Part shown: positions 1-6,204 of the stretch, in pieces | Position numbering within the stretch: position 1 is the first letter of the stretch | Layout: every line of letters starts with the position of its first letter | Assembly (NCBI GenBank): GCA_026991005.1 | Contig: JALXCH010000477.1 | Coordinates: 1-13,566, forward strand | Direction: 5' to 3' | Length of the DNA: 13,566 bases | Source of the DNA: Calditrichia bacterium | Lineage (GTDB): Bacteria > Calditrichota > Calditrichia > RBG-13-44-9 | Notes under the pieces: model-generated | Seen by the model: the letters and a program-made list of their open reading frames with translations, nothing else | What the model was told of the DNA's origin: nothing | The model's database searches: none | Position numbers and translations under genes: made by a program

Positions 1-577
1 GAATCGTAAAGAAGCGCGTAAGTGTATTGGCCGATACCTCCTCGCCACCACGCAGGAACGTTAACAACCAGGTACCAATAAGGGGAACCTGCTTAATCAT
101 ATTCGTTCCCACTGTGGTTGCCCAATAAGAGAGCTGGTTATAAGTCAACGAATAGCCAGTAAACGAGAACGTGAGAGTGAGTAAGAAGAGGATAACCCCA
201 ATCATCCAGTTTAATTCGCGGGGTTTGCGGTAAGCCCGGGTAAAGAACACGCGAGTAATGTGTAGCAACAGGGCAATTACCATAAGATTAGAACCCCAGC
301 GGTGGAGCCCACGAATCCAGAAGCCTAACCGCACATCTTCGGTAATATGGCGCACACTTTCGTATGCCATCTCGGGAGAGGGAACAAAATAAAACGTAAG
401 CAGAATTCCGGTAATTACCTGAATCGCAAAGATGATTAGCGGTGTAGCTCCGGAACAATACCACCACTTTTTCATGTGGAGCGGGATGGGCTCTTTGATG
501 AAAATCTTCTCGTTAATCTCCACGAACTTGTCGTAATCGATGGGAAAACGCTCTTTCAACCATTCTTTTACACTCAT
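1..577 (-). CDS. b6-type cytochrome b (quinol oxidase subunit), partial, C-terminus off the window
   Basis: This is the N-terminal 192 residues of a membrane cytochrome b of the b6/QcrB family, which oxidises quinol together with a Rieske protein. I translated it by hand. Residues 41-63 begin the first membrane helix with a WYCSGATPL stretch. Its Cys41 aligns with the cytochrome b6 cysteine that binds the extra haem c(n). RGLHRWGSN and LLLHITR supply H92 and H106, the first haem b pair 14 residues apart, followed by the family's KPRELNW and FTGYSL segments. The reading frame leaves the window at TRFFTI, and the next codon begins with C, as expected for the first His of the second haem pair. 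I chose the ATG at 575-577: it overlaps the Rieske stop (ATGA) and has a G-rich ribosome site about 8 bases upstream. An in-frame ATG at 581-583 sits too close to that site. The family is clear; its partner role with NapA is inferred. Confidence 0.9.
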   Translation of the reverse strand, partial: MSVKEWLKERFPIDYDKFVEINEKIFIKEPIPLHMKKWWYCSGATPLIIFAIQVITGILLTFYFVPSPEMAYESVRHITEDVRLGFWIRGLHRWGSNLMVIALLLHITRVFFTRAYRKPRELNWMIGVILFLLTLTFSFTGYSLTYNQLSYWATTVGTNMIKQVPLIGTWLLTFLRGGEEVSANTLTRFFTI

Positions 578-1032
578 GCCCATGGCCCCCCTGGTTTTTC
601 TTGAACTTGGATATAAACCAGCTTGCCTTCTTTTACCACTTCAAACTGATCCAGCGGTCGCGGTGGTGGCCCACTGATGACGTTACCATGTTTGTCGTAA
701 ACCCCTTTGTGGCAGGGACAGTAAAAGCGTTGTTTGTCCTCTTCCCAGCGGACGATACATCCCAGATGGGTACAAATGCCGGAATAGACATGATACCCAT
801 CTTCCAGGCGCAGGACAAACACTGGCTTTTTGCTAATGGTAATCTGCTTGGCCTGCCCAACCGGGATTTCACTCTCTTCGGCCACCAGATACTTGTGAAA
901 TTTTTTCTTCTTTCGCGGAGGAACCAAATACAGCAAGACGTTTCGGATGAAGGCAATCGCTGCTAGAACCGCTGCCGTAATAATCCCGAAAAGAAATAAG
1001 AAATTCCGTCGGGACTGCTTTTCTTCTTTCAT
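574..1032 (-). CDS. Rieske [2Fe-2S] protein, Tat-exported and membrane-anchored
   Basis: This 152-residue Rieske iron-sulfur protein would take electrons from quinol at the cytochrome b encoded just downstream. The N-terminus shows a twin-arginine motif (SRRNFLF, residues 8-14) and one hydrophobic segment (about 11-36) that probably stays as an anchor, so the cluster domain faces the periplasm. Both Rieske boxes are complete: CTHLGC at 87-92 (ligands C87 and H89) and CPCHKG at 105-110 (ligands C105 and H108). C92 and C107 form the usual disulfide of bc-type Rieske proteins, and a GPPPRPL loop follows at 121-127. The start at 1030-1032 has an AAGGAGG site 7 bases upstream; a longer reading frame exists but would run into napH. 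The stop overlaps the start of cytochrome b, so the two are probably translationally coupled. The family is certain; use of NapM or NapA as acceptor is inferred. Confidence 0.95.
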   Translation of the reverse strand: MKEEKQSRRNFLFLFGIITAAVLAAIAFIRNVLLYLVPPRKKKKFHKYLVAEESEIPVGQAKQITISKKPVFVLRLEDGYHVYSGICTHLGCIVRWEEDKQRFYCPCHKGVYDKHGNVISGPPPRPLDQFEVVKEGKLVYIQVQEKPGGPWA

Positions 1033-1052
1033 AAAAGCACCTCCTTTGTAAT

Positions 1053-1928
1053 CTATGAAACATGATTTTCCGCTATATGAACGGCGGCAATTTTTTCCAC
1101 CGGTTGCAAGGTAAAGTTTAACGCCTGCCCTTCCACCCGACACGCATCGACACATTCGCCGCAATTAAAACAGTAGGGGTATAGGTCTTTAAACTTCATA
1201 GGATTTAAATGAAGCGGACAGGCTTCCTGACACGGTAGCCGCCGGGTGTGAGCATATGTGCATTTATGCGCATCGAATTTTATCCGTAACGTGTTTTTTG
1301 CCCGTAACAAAGCCAGAGTTGCACCTACAGGACAGGCATATTTGCACCAGAAACGTGGAGCAAAGAAAATCTCAATAATTAAAATGAGCGGAACAGCCAG
1401 CAATTCAAATCCAATCGTTCCCACATACAGAAAATCTGCTACCTGCCCAGTAATTAATCCCGGCATGGATATCAGGCTAATAAGAGGCACACCAAAAACC
1501 GCCACAAACGTCAAAATGCTCCCATAAACCAGCCAATAATGATGCCCTTTCGGATTACGATGGGGCAAGCGCACGGCGTTGGGACGCACCTTTCGTCGAA
1601 TTTTATCGGCAAACTCGGCCAGCAAATTGAAGGGACAGATCCAGCTACAAAATACCTTTCCAAAAAACAGCGTAATTACCAGAGGAATAAAGCCCGCCAG
1701 CAGCAACGGGAAATAGAGTTCCTTGGTTAACAGGACTGTCTGAAGCACTAACGCCGGATCCACAATATCCAGGTTTCCAACCCGGATACTGTAGAACGTG
1801 CCGATAATGTCGTTTACACCCCAGCGGTTTAGCAGAGGTACCAGAAAAACGAAACCAAGCGCTAACCATTGAGTTAGCCTGCGTAAACTATGTAGATTCT
1901 GGTAAATGAAGCGTTCGAACTTGGTCAT
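1053..1928 (-). CDS. napH: NapH-type membrane quinol dehydrogenase, polyferredoxin-like
   Basis: NapH is an integral membrane protein that, with NapG, passes electrons from quinol in some Nap systems. This 291-residue protein has about four hydrophobic segments (roughly 21-35, 75-93, 131-155, 172-190) and the two NapH hallmark motifs CSWICP (94-99) and CKYACP (195-200), then a C-terminal ferredoxin region. The second cluster motif is complete (C253, C256, C259, C263). The first is abnormal: only C223, C233 and C237 are present, with nine residues between the first two, where Escherichia coli NapH has a regular CxxCxxCxxxCP. The ATG lies two bases after the napG stop without a good ribosome site of its own, so coupling to napG is likely. 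Twenty bases separate it from the Rieske gene. The assignment is firm from motifs and neighbours. Confidence 0.92.
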   Translation of the reverse strand: MTKFERFIYQNLHSLRRLTQWLALGFVFLVPLLNRWGVNDIIGTFYSIRVGNLDIVDPALVLQTVLLTKELYFPLLLAGFIPLVITLFFGKVFCSWICPFNLLAEFADKIRRKVRPNAVRLPHRNPKGHHYWLVYGSILTFVAVFGVPLISLISMPGLITGQVADFLYVGTIGFELLAVPLILIIEIFFAPRFWCKYACPVGATLALLRAKNTLRIKFDAHKCTYAHTRRLPCQEACPLHLNPMKFKDLYPYCFNCGECVDACRVEGQALNFTLQPVEKIAAVHIAENHVS

Positions 1929-1930
1929 TT

Positions 1931-2443
1931 TTATCCACTACCCGGTTGATGTGCACTATACACAATAATTGAAGGTGGATCATTCGGACACACATTTTCG
2001 CAAATACCGCAACCCACACATTTTTCTGGAACCACCTCCGGATAAAGCTCTTCTTTTAAAATAATGGCTTCCCGATAAATAGGGCAGCGTTCGTAACAAG
2101 ACCGGCACAAAATGCCTCCATAAGGTAAACAGGTGGTAGTATCGATTTTCGCTACGCCCATGCGCACTTCGCGCTTGTCGGTAATGGGCTCCAGAGCACC
2201 CGTAGGACACACCTGGGGGCATTTCATACACAGGTAACAGGGAATATCCCTTGCGTAAATATAGGGAGTCCCCATTTTTAATCCCCACTCCCCGTGGGCC
2301 ATCTTGATGGAATCGTAGGGACACACCTCTTCGCAGCGACGACAACGAATACATTTATCTTCGAACTCTTCCTCCGGTACTGCGCCTGGTGGTCGCAAAG
2401 GATAATGAATCGTGGCTATCTTCTGCAACAATTCTAACAACAT
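1931..2443 (-). CDS. napG: NapG-like ferredoxin, four [4Fe-4S] sites, no signal peptide
   Basis: This 170-residue ferredoxin resembles NapG (LRPPGA near the N-terminus, then CIRCRRCEEVCPYD, GTPY and ARDIPC stretches). It carries four cysteine motifs: C31/34/37/41, C69/72/75/79, C105/113/116/120 and C142/145/148/152. It should shuttle electrons with NapH. Canonical NapG has a Tat signal; here only about 17 residues precede LRPPGA. No extension is possible, because the napD stop codon lies in the same frame just upstream. I chose the ATG at 2441-2443 because a GGAG site lies 8 bases before it; the in-frame GTG at 2450-2452 overlaps that site. Without an export signal the protein should be cytoplasmic, or ride on a partner. 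napD ends 15 bases upstream and napH follows after two bases. Family certainty is high; the cellular side is inferred. Confidence 0.88.
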   Translation of the reverse strand: MLLELLQKIATIHYPLRPPGAVPEEEFEDKCIRCRRCEEVCPYDSIKMAHGEWGLKMGTPYIYARDIPCYLCMKCPQVCPTGALEPITDKREVRMGVAKIDTTTCLPYGGILCRSCYERCPIYREAIILKEELYPEVVPEKCVGCGICENVCPNDPPSIIVYSAHQPGSG

Positions 2444-2458
2444 CGCTCTCACTCCGCG

Positions 2459-2728
2459 TTAATTCTGCGACATATTTCCGGAGGAACTCTCCTCGTCCAA
2501 TTCAAAATTAACATAGGCCGGATAAATTCCCAGAATTCCTTGCACGTTCTTAGAAATATTATCCGTTAACTGTTCCAGTTCTTTCGAGGTCTCACCCTCG
2601 AATACAGCGATAATGATGTTTCCTTTATGGACACCGTAAGTTGTAACCTGCTCCATGGCATCCAATTTGTTTAAAACATCCTGGGTCAATTCGTTTTTCG
2701 TATAAATCACCACACCCGCTATCGGCAT
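2459..2728 (-). CDS. napD: NapD, Tat-signal chaperone for NapA
   Basis: NapD is a small cytoplasmic chaperone that binds the twin-arginine signal of NapA and holds back export until the molybdenum cofactor is in place. The product has 89 residues, the normal size for the family (E. coli NapD is about as long). It shows the typical layout: an N-terminal IAGVVIYTK strand, a glycine-containing YGVHKGNIIIAVFEGE core, a helix rich in acidic residues, and a final GIYPAYVNFELDEE strand. The start at 2726-2728 has a GAGGG site just after the preceding stop, so translation probably continues from the ferredoxin gene upstream (TGA then ATG, seven bases apart). Its place in a cluster with napA, napG and napH supports the call. 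Confidence 0.9.
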   Translation of the reverse strand: MPIAGVVIYTKNELTQDVLNKLDAMEQVTTYGVHKGNIIIAVFEGETSKELEQLTDNISKNVQGILGIYPAYVNFELDEESSSGNMSQN

Positions 2729-2735
2729 AATTCCC

Positions 2736-3299
2736 TCACTCGGTTTTCATGTCCACCACAATGGCAGGAGTCTCTGTGGGACACACATATACGCAGACTC
2801 CACAGCCGGTACAATATTCTTCCACCACTTCGGGTTGTGCCTGGGCGTTAAACCGAATGGCCTTTCCCGAAAGGGGACAATTATTCACACAAGCCTGGCA
2901 AAAATGTCCCTGATACGCTAAACACAGCTTCTGCGATATCCGGGCAACCCCCAACGGCTCATCTTTGCGGCTCACTTTCAGTGCGTCGGTATGGCAGGCC
3001 GCAATACAGGGGAAATCTTCACACAGGTAACAGGGTTGTCGCCGGGGTTCAATTACCGGATACCCTTCTAGCACATGCCCATCTTTGCGCACCACCTGCA
3101 AGGCCAGATGCGGACAGGCGGATACGCACTCGTAACACTGATCGCAGCTCTTCAGGTAATGGGAAAGGCTTTCGGTTCCCGGTGGTAACAGATACTCCGC
3201 ATTCCTCTGCGGCCGAGGTTGCTGACCTCGGGAAAAATGTCCCTTGAACAAACTGAAAGCTTCTCTAAAAAAATCCTTACGGCTGATATTGGAGTCCAT
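2736..3299 (-). CDS. napF: NapF-like ferredoxin with four [4Fe-4S] sites (NapF/NapG family)
   Basis: This 187-residue ferredoxin has four cysteine sets: C52/55/58/62, C90/93/98/102, C126/134/137/141 and C163/166/169/173. The N-terminal ISRKDFFREAF resembles the start of NapF, and CLAYQ before the third set is also NapF-like. The GYPVIEP and CYLCEDFPCIAAC stretch is closer to NapG/MauM, so the exact subfamily is open. The RK pair is not a standard twin arginine and no hydrophobic stretch follows, so I expect a cytoplasmic protein. NapF is thought to act on NapA before export, in cluster assembly or electron supply. The gene lies 113 bases after napA, behind a strong hairpin. Its ATG has only a distant ribosome site (GAGGTG, about 14 bases upstream), which suggests low or conditional translation, or a non-ATG start. 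Confidence 0.8.
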   Translation of the reverse strand: MDSNISRKDFFREAFSLFKGHFSRGQQPRPQRNAEYLLPPGTESLSHYLKSCDQCYECVSACPHLALQVVRKDGHVLEGYPVIEPRRQPCYLCEDFPCIAACHTDALKVSRKDEPLGVARISQKLCLAYQGHFCQACVNNCPLSGKAIRFNAQAQPEVVEEYCTGCGVCVYVCPTETPAIVVDMKTE

Positions 3300-3353
3300 T
3301 GTATGAGATATTTCACCTCACCAATTCTATGCTTGTCCCATCCACATTAAATT

Positions 3354-3382
3354 CCACCCCGAATGGAAAACATCCGGGGTGG
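3354..3382 (-). terminator. Hairpin between napA and napF (processing site or weak terminator)
   Basis: A 12-bp stem with a single mismatch joins 3354-3365 to 3371-3382 around a five-base loop (3366-3370). The minus-strand RNA reads CCACCCCGGATG, UUUUC, CAUUCGGGGUGG. It starts about 30 bases after the napA stop. What follows in the RNA is AAUUUAAUG, not a U-run, so full termination is doubtful. Protection of the napA message end, or reduced expression of the downstream genes, is more likely. Confidence 0.7.
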
Positions 3383-3412
3383 AGGGTACGAACCAAGAGG
3401 AGCTTTCCTGCA

Positions 3413-5680
3413 TCAGGCTTTGCGTACGCGTGCTGCGCACACCTTGTATTCCGGTTCCTTGGAGCCCGGATCAAAAGCGTCAATCGTCAGGACGTTGGCC
3501 ATCCATTCATCCCAATGCCAGGGGATAAAGATGGTACCCGGTTTGGGACGATCGATGACGCGCGCTTCAATTTTCAGTTTACCACGACGGGTTTCCACAT
3601 AAACCTGATCTTTGTCGGAAATACCCAGTTTTTTAGCATCATCGGGATTAATCTCCACGTAGGCCTTGGGCACTGCACGATTCAGTTCCGGTACGGTTCC
3701 CGTCATGGTGCGAGTATGCCAGTGTTCCAGAACACGCCCGGTGGAAAGTGCCAGCGGATATTCGGAATCGGTAGGTTCTTCCGGACCCTTATCGGGACGC
3801 GCCCACACAATTGCCTTACCATCCGGTTTGCCATAGAAATACATCCGGCGTCCCTTCTTCTTTTCTTCCGGCAGGGCATCGAAAATGGGATCGCCTTTGG
3901 TGTAGCGTTTGTAGGTTCCGGGATGGTCTTCGCTGGGTACCGGCCAGCGCAATCCGCGTACTTTCTTCAACCGACGGTAGGTCGCACCGCTCAGATCCAT
4001 ATCCGTGCCTTTGGTCAAAATCAGGTATTCGTTCCAGATATCCTCAGCTGTTTTGTATTTCTCGAATTCTTTCTTGAATCCCATCCGAATACCCAGGTCA
4101 CGTAAAATGAATGCATCCCAGCGGGCTTCACCCTGCGGTTCAATAACCTTCTCCATGTACTGGGAACGACGCTCGGTACATCCGTACACGCCTTCTTTTT
4201 CGGACCAGAACGCTGCCGGTAGCACCACATCGGCGTACTCTGTAGTTGCCGTGGGGAAGAACGATTCGGCGACTACCACGAACTGCTCCTTGAGTCCCTT
4301 CCAGTACTTACTGGCATTGGGCAGAGATTGCGCCGGATTGGTGCACATGATGTAAATGCCTTTAATCTCACCCTTGTTCAGGGCATCGAACATGGCCACG
4401 GTATGTTTACCCGGTTTGGGCTGGATGTTGCTAACCGGAACACCCCATACCTTCGCCACTTCTTCCCGATGTTTGGGATTGCTGACTTTTCGGTGAGCCG
4501 GCAACAGATGGCAGAGTCCGCCGCCTTCCCGCACCCCGCCACAAGCGTTGGGTTGTCCGGTAAGAGAGAAGGAATCGCATCCGGGAATTCCAATCTTTCC
4601 TGTAATCAGATGCAGGTTGGTAACCAGGTTATTCGCCCACACACCACGAGTACGCTGGTTCAGACCCATGGTCCACATACTCATAGCGGTTTTCGCCTGG
4701 CCGAACATACGCGCTGCTTTTATAATCTGATCCGGCGGAACTCCACTGACCTTGGAGGCATATTCCGGTGTGTATTTTTCCAGGAATTGTTTGTACTCTT
4801 CGTAGGTGAGGGCTTTTTTATTGTCGCGGAAATTCACATGAGCTTTAATAAATTCCTCATCCGCATAGCCATCTTTAATAATAATGCGCGCCATGGCGTG
4901 TAAAATTGCCAGATCCCAACCGGGTTTGGGGAAGAGGTGCAAATCGGCAACCTGGTCGGTCGGTGTTTTGCGCGGGTCTATGATGATGATTTTAACACCC
5001 GGATTTTTGTTTTTGTGGCGCATAATGCGCTCAAAAATAATGGGATGAGCTTCGGCCGTATTGGTTCCCACCAGCAGGAACAGTTCCGCTTTCTCGATAT
5101 CGTCGTAGGCACCGGCCGGTTCGTCTTTACCAAGGCTGGAGAGGTAACCACCTACTGCACTGGCCATACACAACCGCGGATTCCCTTCCACGTTATTGGT
5201 ACCGATGCATCCCTTGAATAACTTGTTTGCCATGTAGGTTTCTTCCGTTTCCGCCTGACCAGAACCGTAGAATGCCAGGGCATCGGGACCGTATTTTTTA
5301 CGAATTTCGTTGAACTTCTTCGCCACATAATCCAGTGCTTCGTCCCAGCTAACCTTCTGGAATTTCCCATTCTTTTTAATCATGGGATGCAACAGACGGG
5401 TCTTGGCATAAACAATTTTGTGCAGGTAGAAAGCCTTAACACAAAGGTGACCCTTATTGACCGAATTTTCCAGGTCTCCTTTTACCGCAACAACTTTATT
5501 CCCCTTTTTCCCAATCATCACGCCGCAACCAACACCACAAAAACGGCACACCGACTTATGCCAGGTAATAGAGTCGGCGAACACCTTTTTCTCCATGCCA
5601 GGCATCAGAGTAATTCCGATGCTGGCAGCGGCGGCGGCAGCTGCAGATGCTTTTAAAAATTCTCTGCGCTTTAAAGCCAT
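3413..5680 (-). CDS. napA: Periplasmic nitrate reductase catalytic subunit NapA
   Basis: NapA reduces nitrate to nitrite at a molybdenum bis-pyranopterin centre in the periplasm. The precursor has 755 residues, like the short monomeric Desulfovibrio desulfuricans NapA and shorter than the E. coli enzyme (828). The N-terminus has a Tat signal: KRREFLK at 4-10 followed by an unusually long alanine run (13-19). C45, C48, C52 and C80 bind the [4Fe-4S] cluster, and K82 matches the conserved electron-transfer lysine. C171 in GNPRLCMASAVGG is the expected Mo ligand. The molybdopterin-dinucleotide binding domain occupies about the last 120 residues. The start has a strong AAGGAGG site five bases upstream. 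napM lies 67 bases upstream. An assimilatory NasA/NarB role is unlikely given the export signal and the nap neighbours. No NapB gene accompanies it. Confidence 0.96.
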   Translation of the reverse strand: MALKRREFLKASAAAAAAASIGITLMPGMEKKVFADSITWHKSVCRFCGVGCGVMIGKKGNKVVAVKGDLENSVNKGHLCVKAFYLHKIVYAKTRLLHPMIKKNGKFQKVSWDEALDYVAKKFNEIRKKYGPDALAFYGSGQAETEETYMANKLFKGCIGTNNVEGNPRLCMASAVGGYLSSLGKDEPAGAYDDIEKAELFLLVGTNTAEAHPIIFERIMRHKNKNPGVKIIIIDPRKTPTDQVADLHLFPKPGWDLAILHAMARIIIKDGYADEEFIKAHVNFRDNKKALTYEEYKQFLEKYTPEYASKVSGVPPDQIIKAARMFGQAKTAMSMWTMGLNQRTRGVWANNLVTNLHLITGKIGIPGCDSFSLTGQPNACGGVREGGGLCHLLPAHRKVSNPKHREEVAKVWGVPVSNIQPKPGKHTVAMFDALNKGEIKGIYIMCTNPAQSLPNASKYWKGLKEQFVVVAESFFPTATTEYADVVLPAAFWSEKEGVYGCTERRSQYMEKVIEPQGEARWDAFILRDLGIRMGFKKEFEKYKTAEDIWNEYLILTKGTDMDLSGATYRRLKKVRGLRWPVPSEDHPGTYKRYTKGDPIFDALPEEKKKGRRMYFYGKPDGKAIVWARPDKGPEEPTDSEYPLALSTGRVLEHWHTRTMTGTVPELNRAVPKAYVEINPDDAKKLGISDKDQVYVETRRGKLKIEARVIDRPKPGTIFIPWHWDEWMANVLTIDAFDPGSKEPEYKVCAARVRKA

Positions 5681-5747
5681 GCTGACCTCCTTCTTAAAAT
5701 TTTCTCAATTAACATTTTAAATTAATCTTTCGGCCAACAGATGCTTT

Positions 5748-6125
5748 TTAATCACCTGTATGAAATTTCAATGTGTGACCTTTGTGACAATCAAAACAAT
5801 TCTTCACAGCGGTTTTGCTGAAATCCACATCCTGACCGGAATGGCAGGCAATGCAACGCTCCGAACCAGGACGGGCAGAAAAGTCTTCCTGACCATCGCC
5901 ATGGCACATGTAACACCCGAAATTCATTATCCCATGCTTGCTACTTCGCCATTCCTGAACGGCTTTGGGAGTTACTTCGCTATGGCATTCCACACAACTA
6001 ATACTAAAATCCACATCGGGATGCTTATCCGCCTTTTTCCCGGCAGCAGACATATTCCCTACCATGCTCATCGTAAATAGCAGGGCAAGTAGCACAATCA
6101 AAACTGACGAAAACGCAGATTTCAT
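5748..6125 (-). CDS. napM: Small periplasmic tetraheme cytochrome c, NapM-like
   Basis: A 125-residue exported cytochrome with a cleavable-looking signal peptide (1-28) and four haem c motifs: CVECH (44-48), CYMCH (71-75), CIACH (91-95) and CFDCH (110-114). Four further histidines (H35, H64, H117, H122) could give every haem a second His ligand. The small size, the lack of a retained anchor and the position directly before napA match NapM of the D. desulfuricans nap cluster, so I use that name. NapC/NirT proteins have a membrane anchor and NapB has two haems, so neither fits. It probably carries electrons to NapA in the periplasm from a membrane quinol oxidase. The ATG has a GAGGGG site five bases upstream. 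A terminator-like hairpin lies just upstream, between this gene and the porin. Confidence 0.85.
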   Translation of the reverse strand: MKSAFSSVLIVLLALLFTMSMVGNMSAAGKKADKHPDVDFSISCVECHSEVTPKAVQEWRSSKHGIMNFGCYMCHGDGQEDFSARPGSERCIACHSGQDVDFSKTAVKNCFDCHKGHTLKFHTGD

Positions 6126-6158
6126 AGTGACCCCTCTCTTTATAGTTCACACAATAAC

Positions 6159-6194
6159 AAAGCCGGTTCGACCATTCCTGGCCGAACCGACCTT
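6159..6194 (-). terminator. Terminator-like hairpin between porin and napM
   Basis: In the minus-strand RNA, 6194-6179 pairs with 6174-6159 in a 16-bp stem including three G-U pairs, closed by a GGAA (GNRA) tetraloop at 6178-6175. The stem starts about 10 bases after the porin stop. It is followed by a U-rich tail (UUUGUUAUU). This has the form of an intrinsic terminator. Because napM starts 33 bases later with no room for a promoter, it most likely lets a fraction of transcripts through, so that the porin is made in excess over the nap genes. Confidence 0.75.
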
Positions 6195-6204
6195 TCGTTC
6201 TCTT

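Noticed and set aside
601..966. 121-codon plus-strand frame over the Rieske gene
   Set aside because: It is a shadow of the Rieske coding sequence with no own start signals.
3299..4105. 268-codon open frame on the plus strand over napA
   Set aside because: It is antisense to the well-supported napA and its translation shows no family features, signal or motif; it reflects napA codon use.
3413..5680. Formate dehydrogenase or assimilatory nitrate reductase reading of napA
   Set aside because: The Tat signal, the GNPRLCMASAV Mo-cysteine context, the length near 755 residues and the napD/G/H neighbours all favour periplasmic nitrate reductase.
5748..6125. NapC/NirT or NapB identity for the tetraheme cytochrome
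   Set aside because: It has a cleavable-type signal and no retained anchor as NapC would, and four haem motifs instead of the two of NapB.
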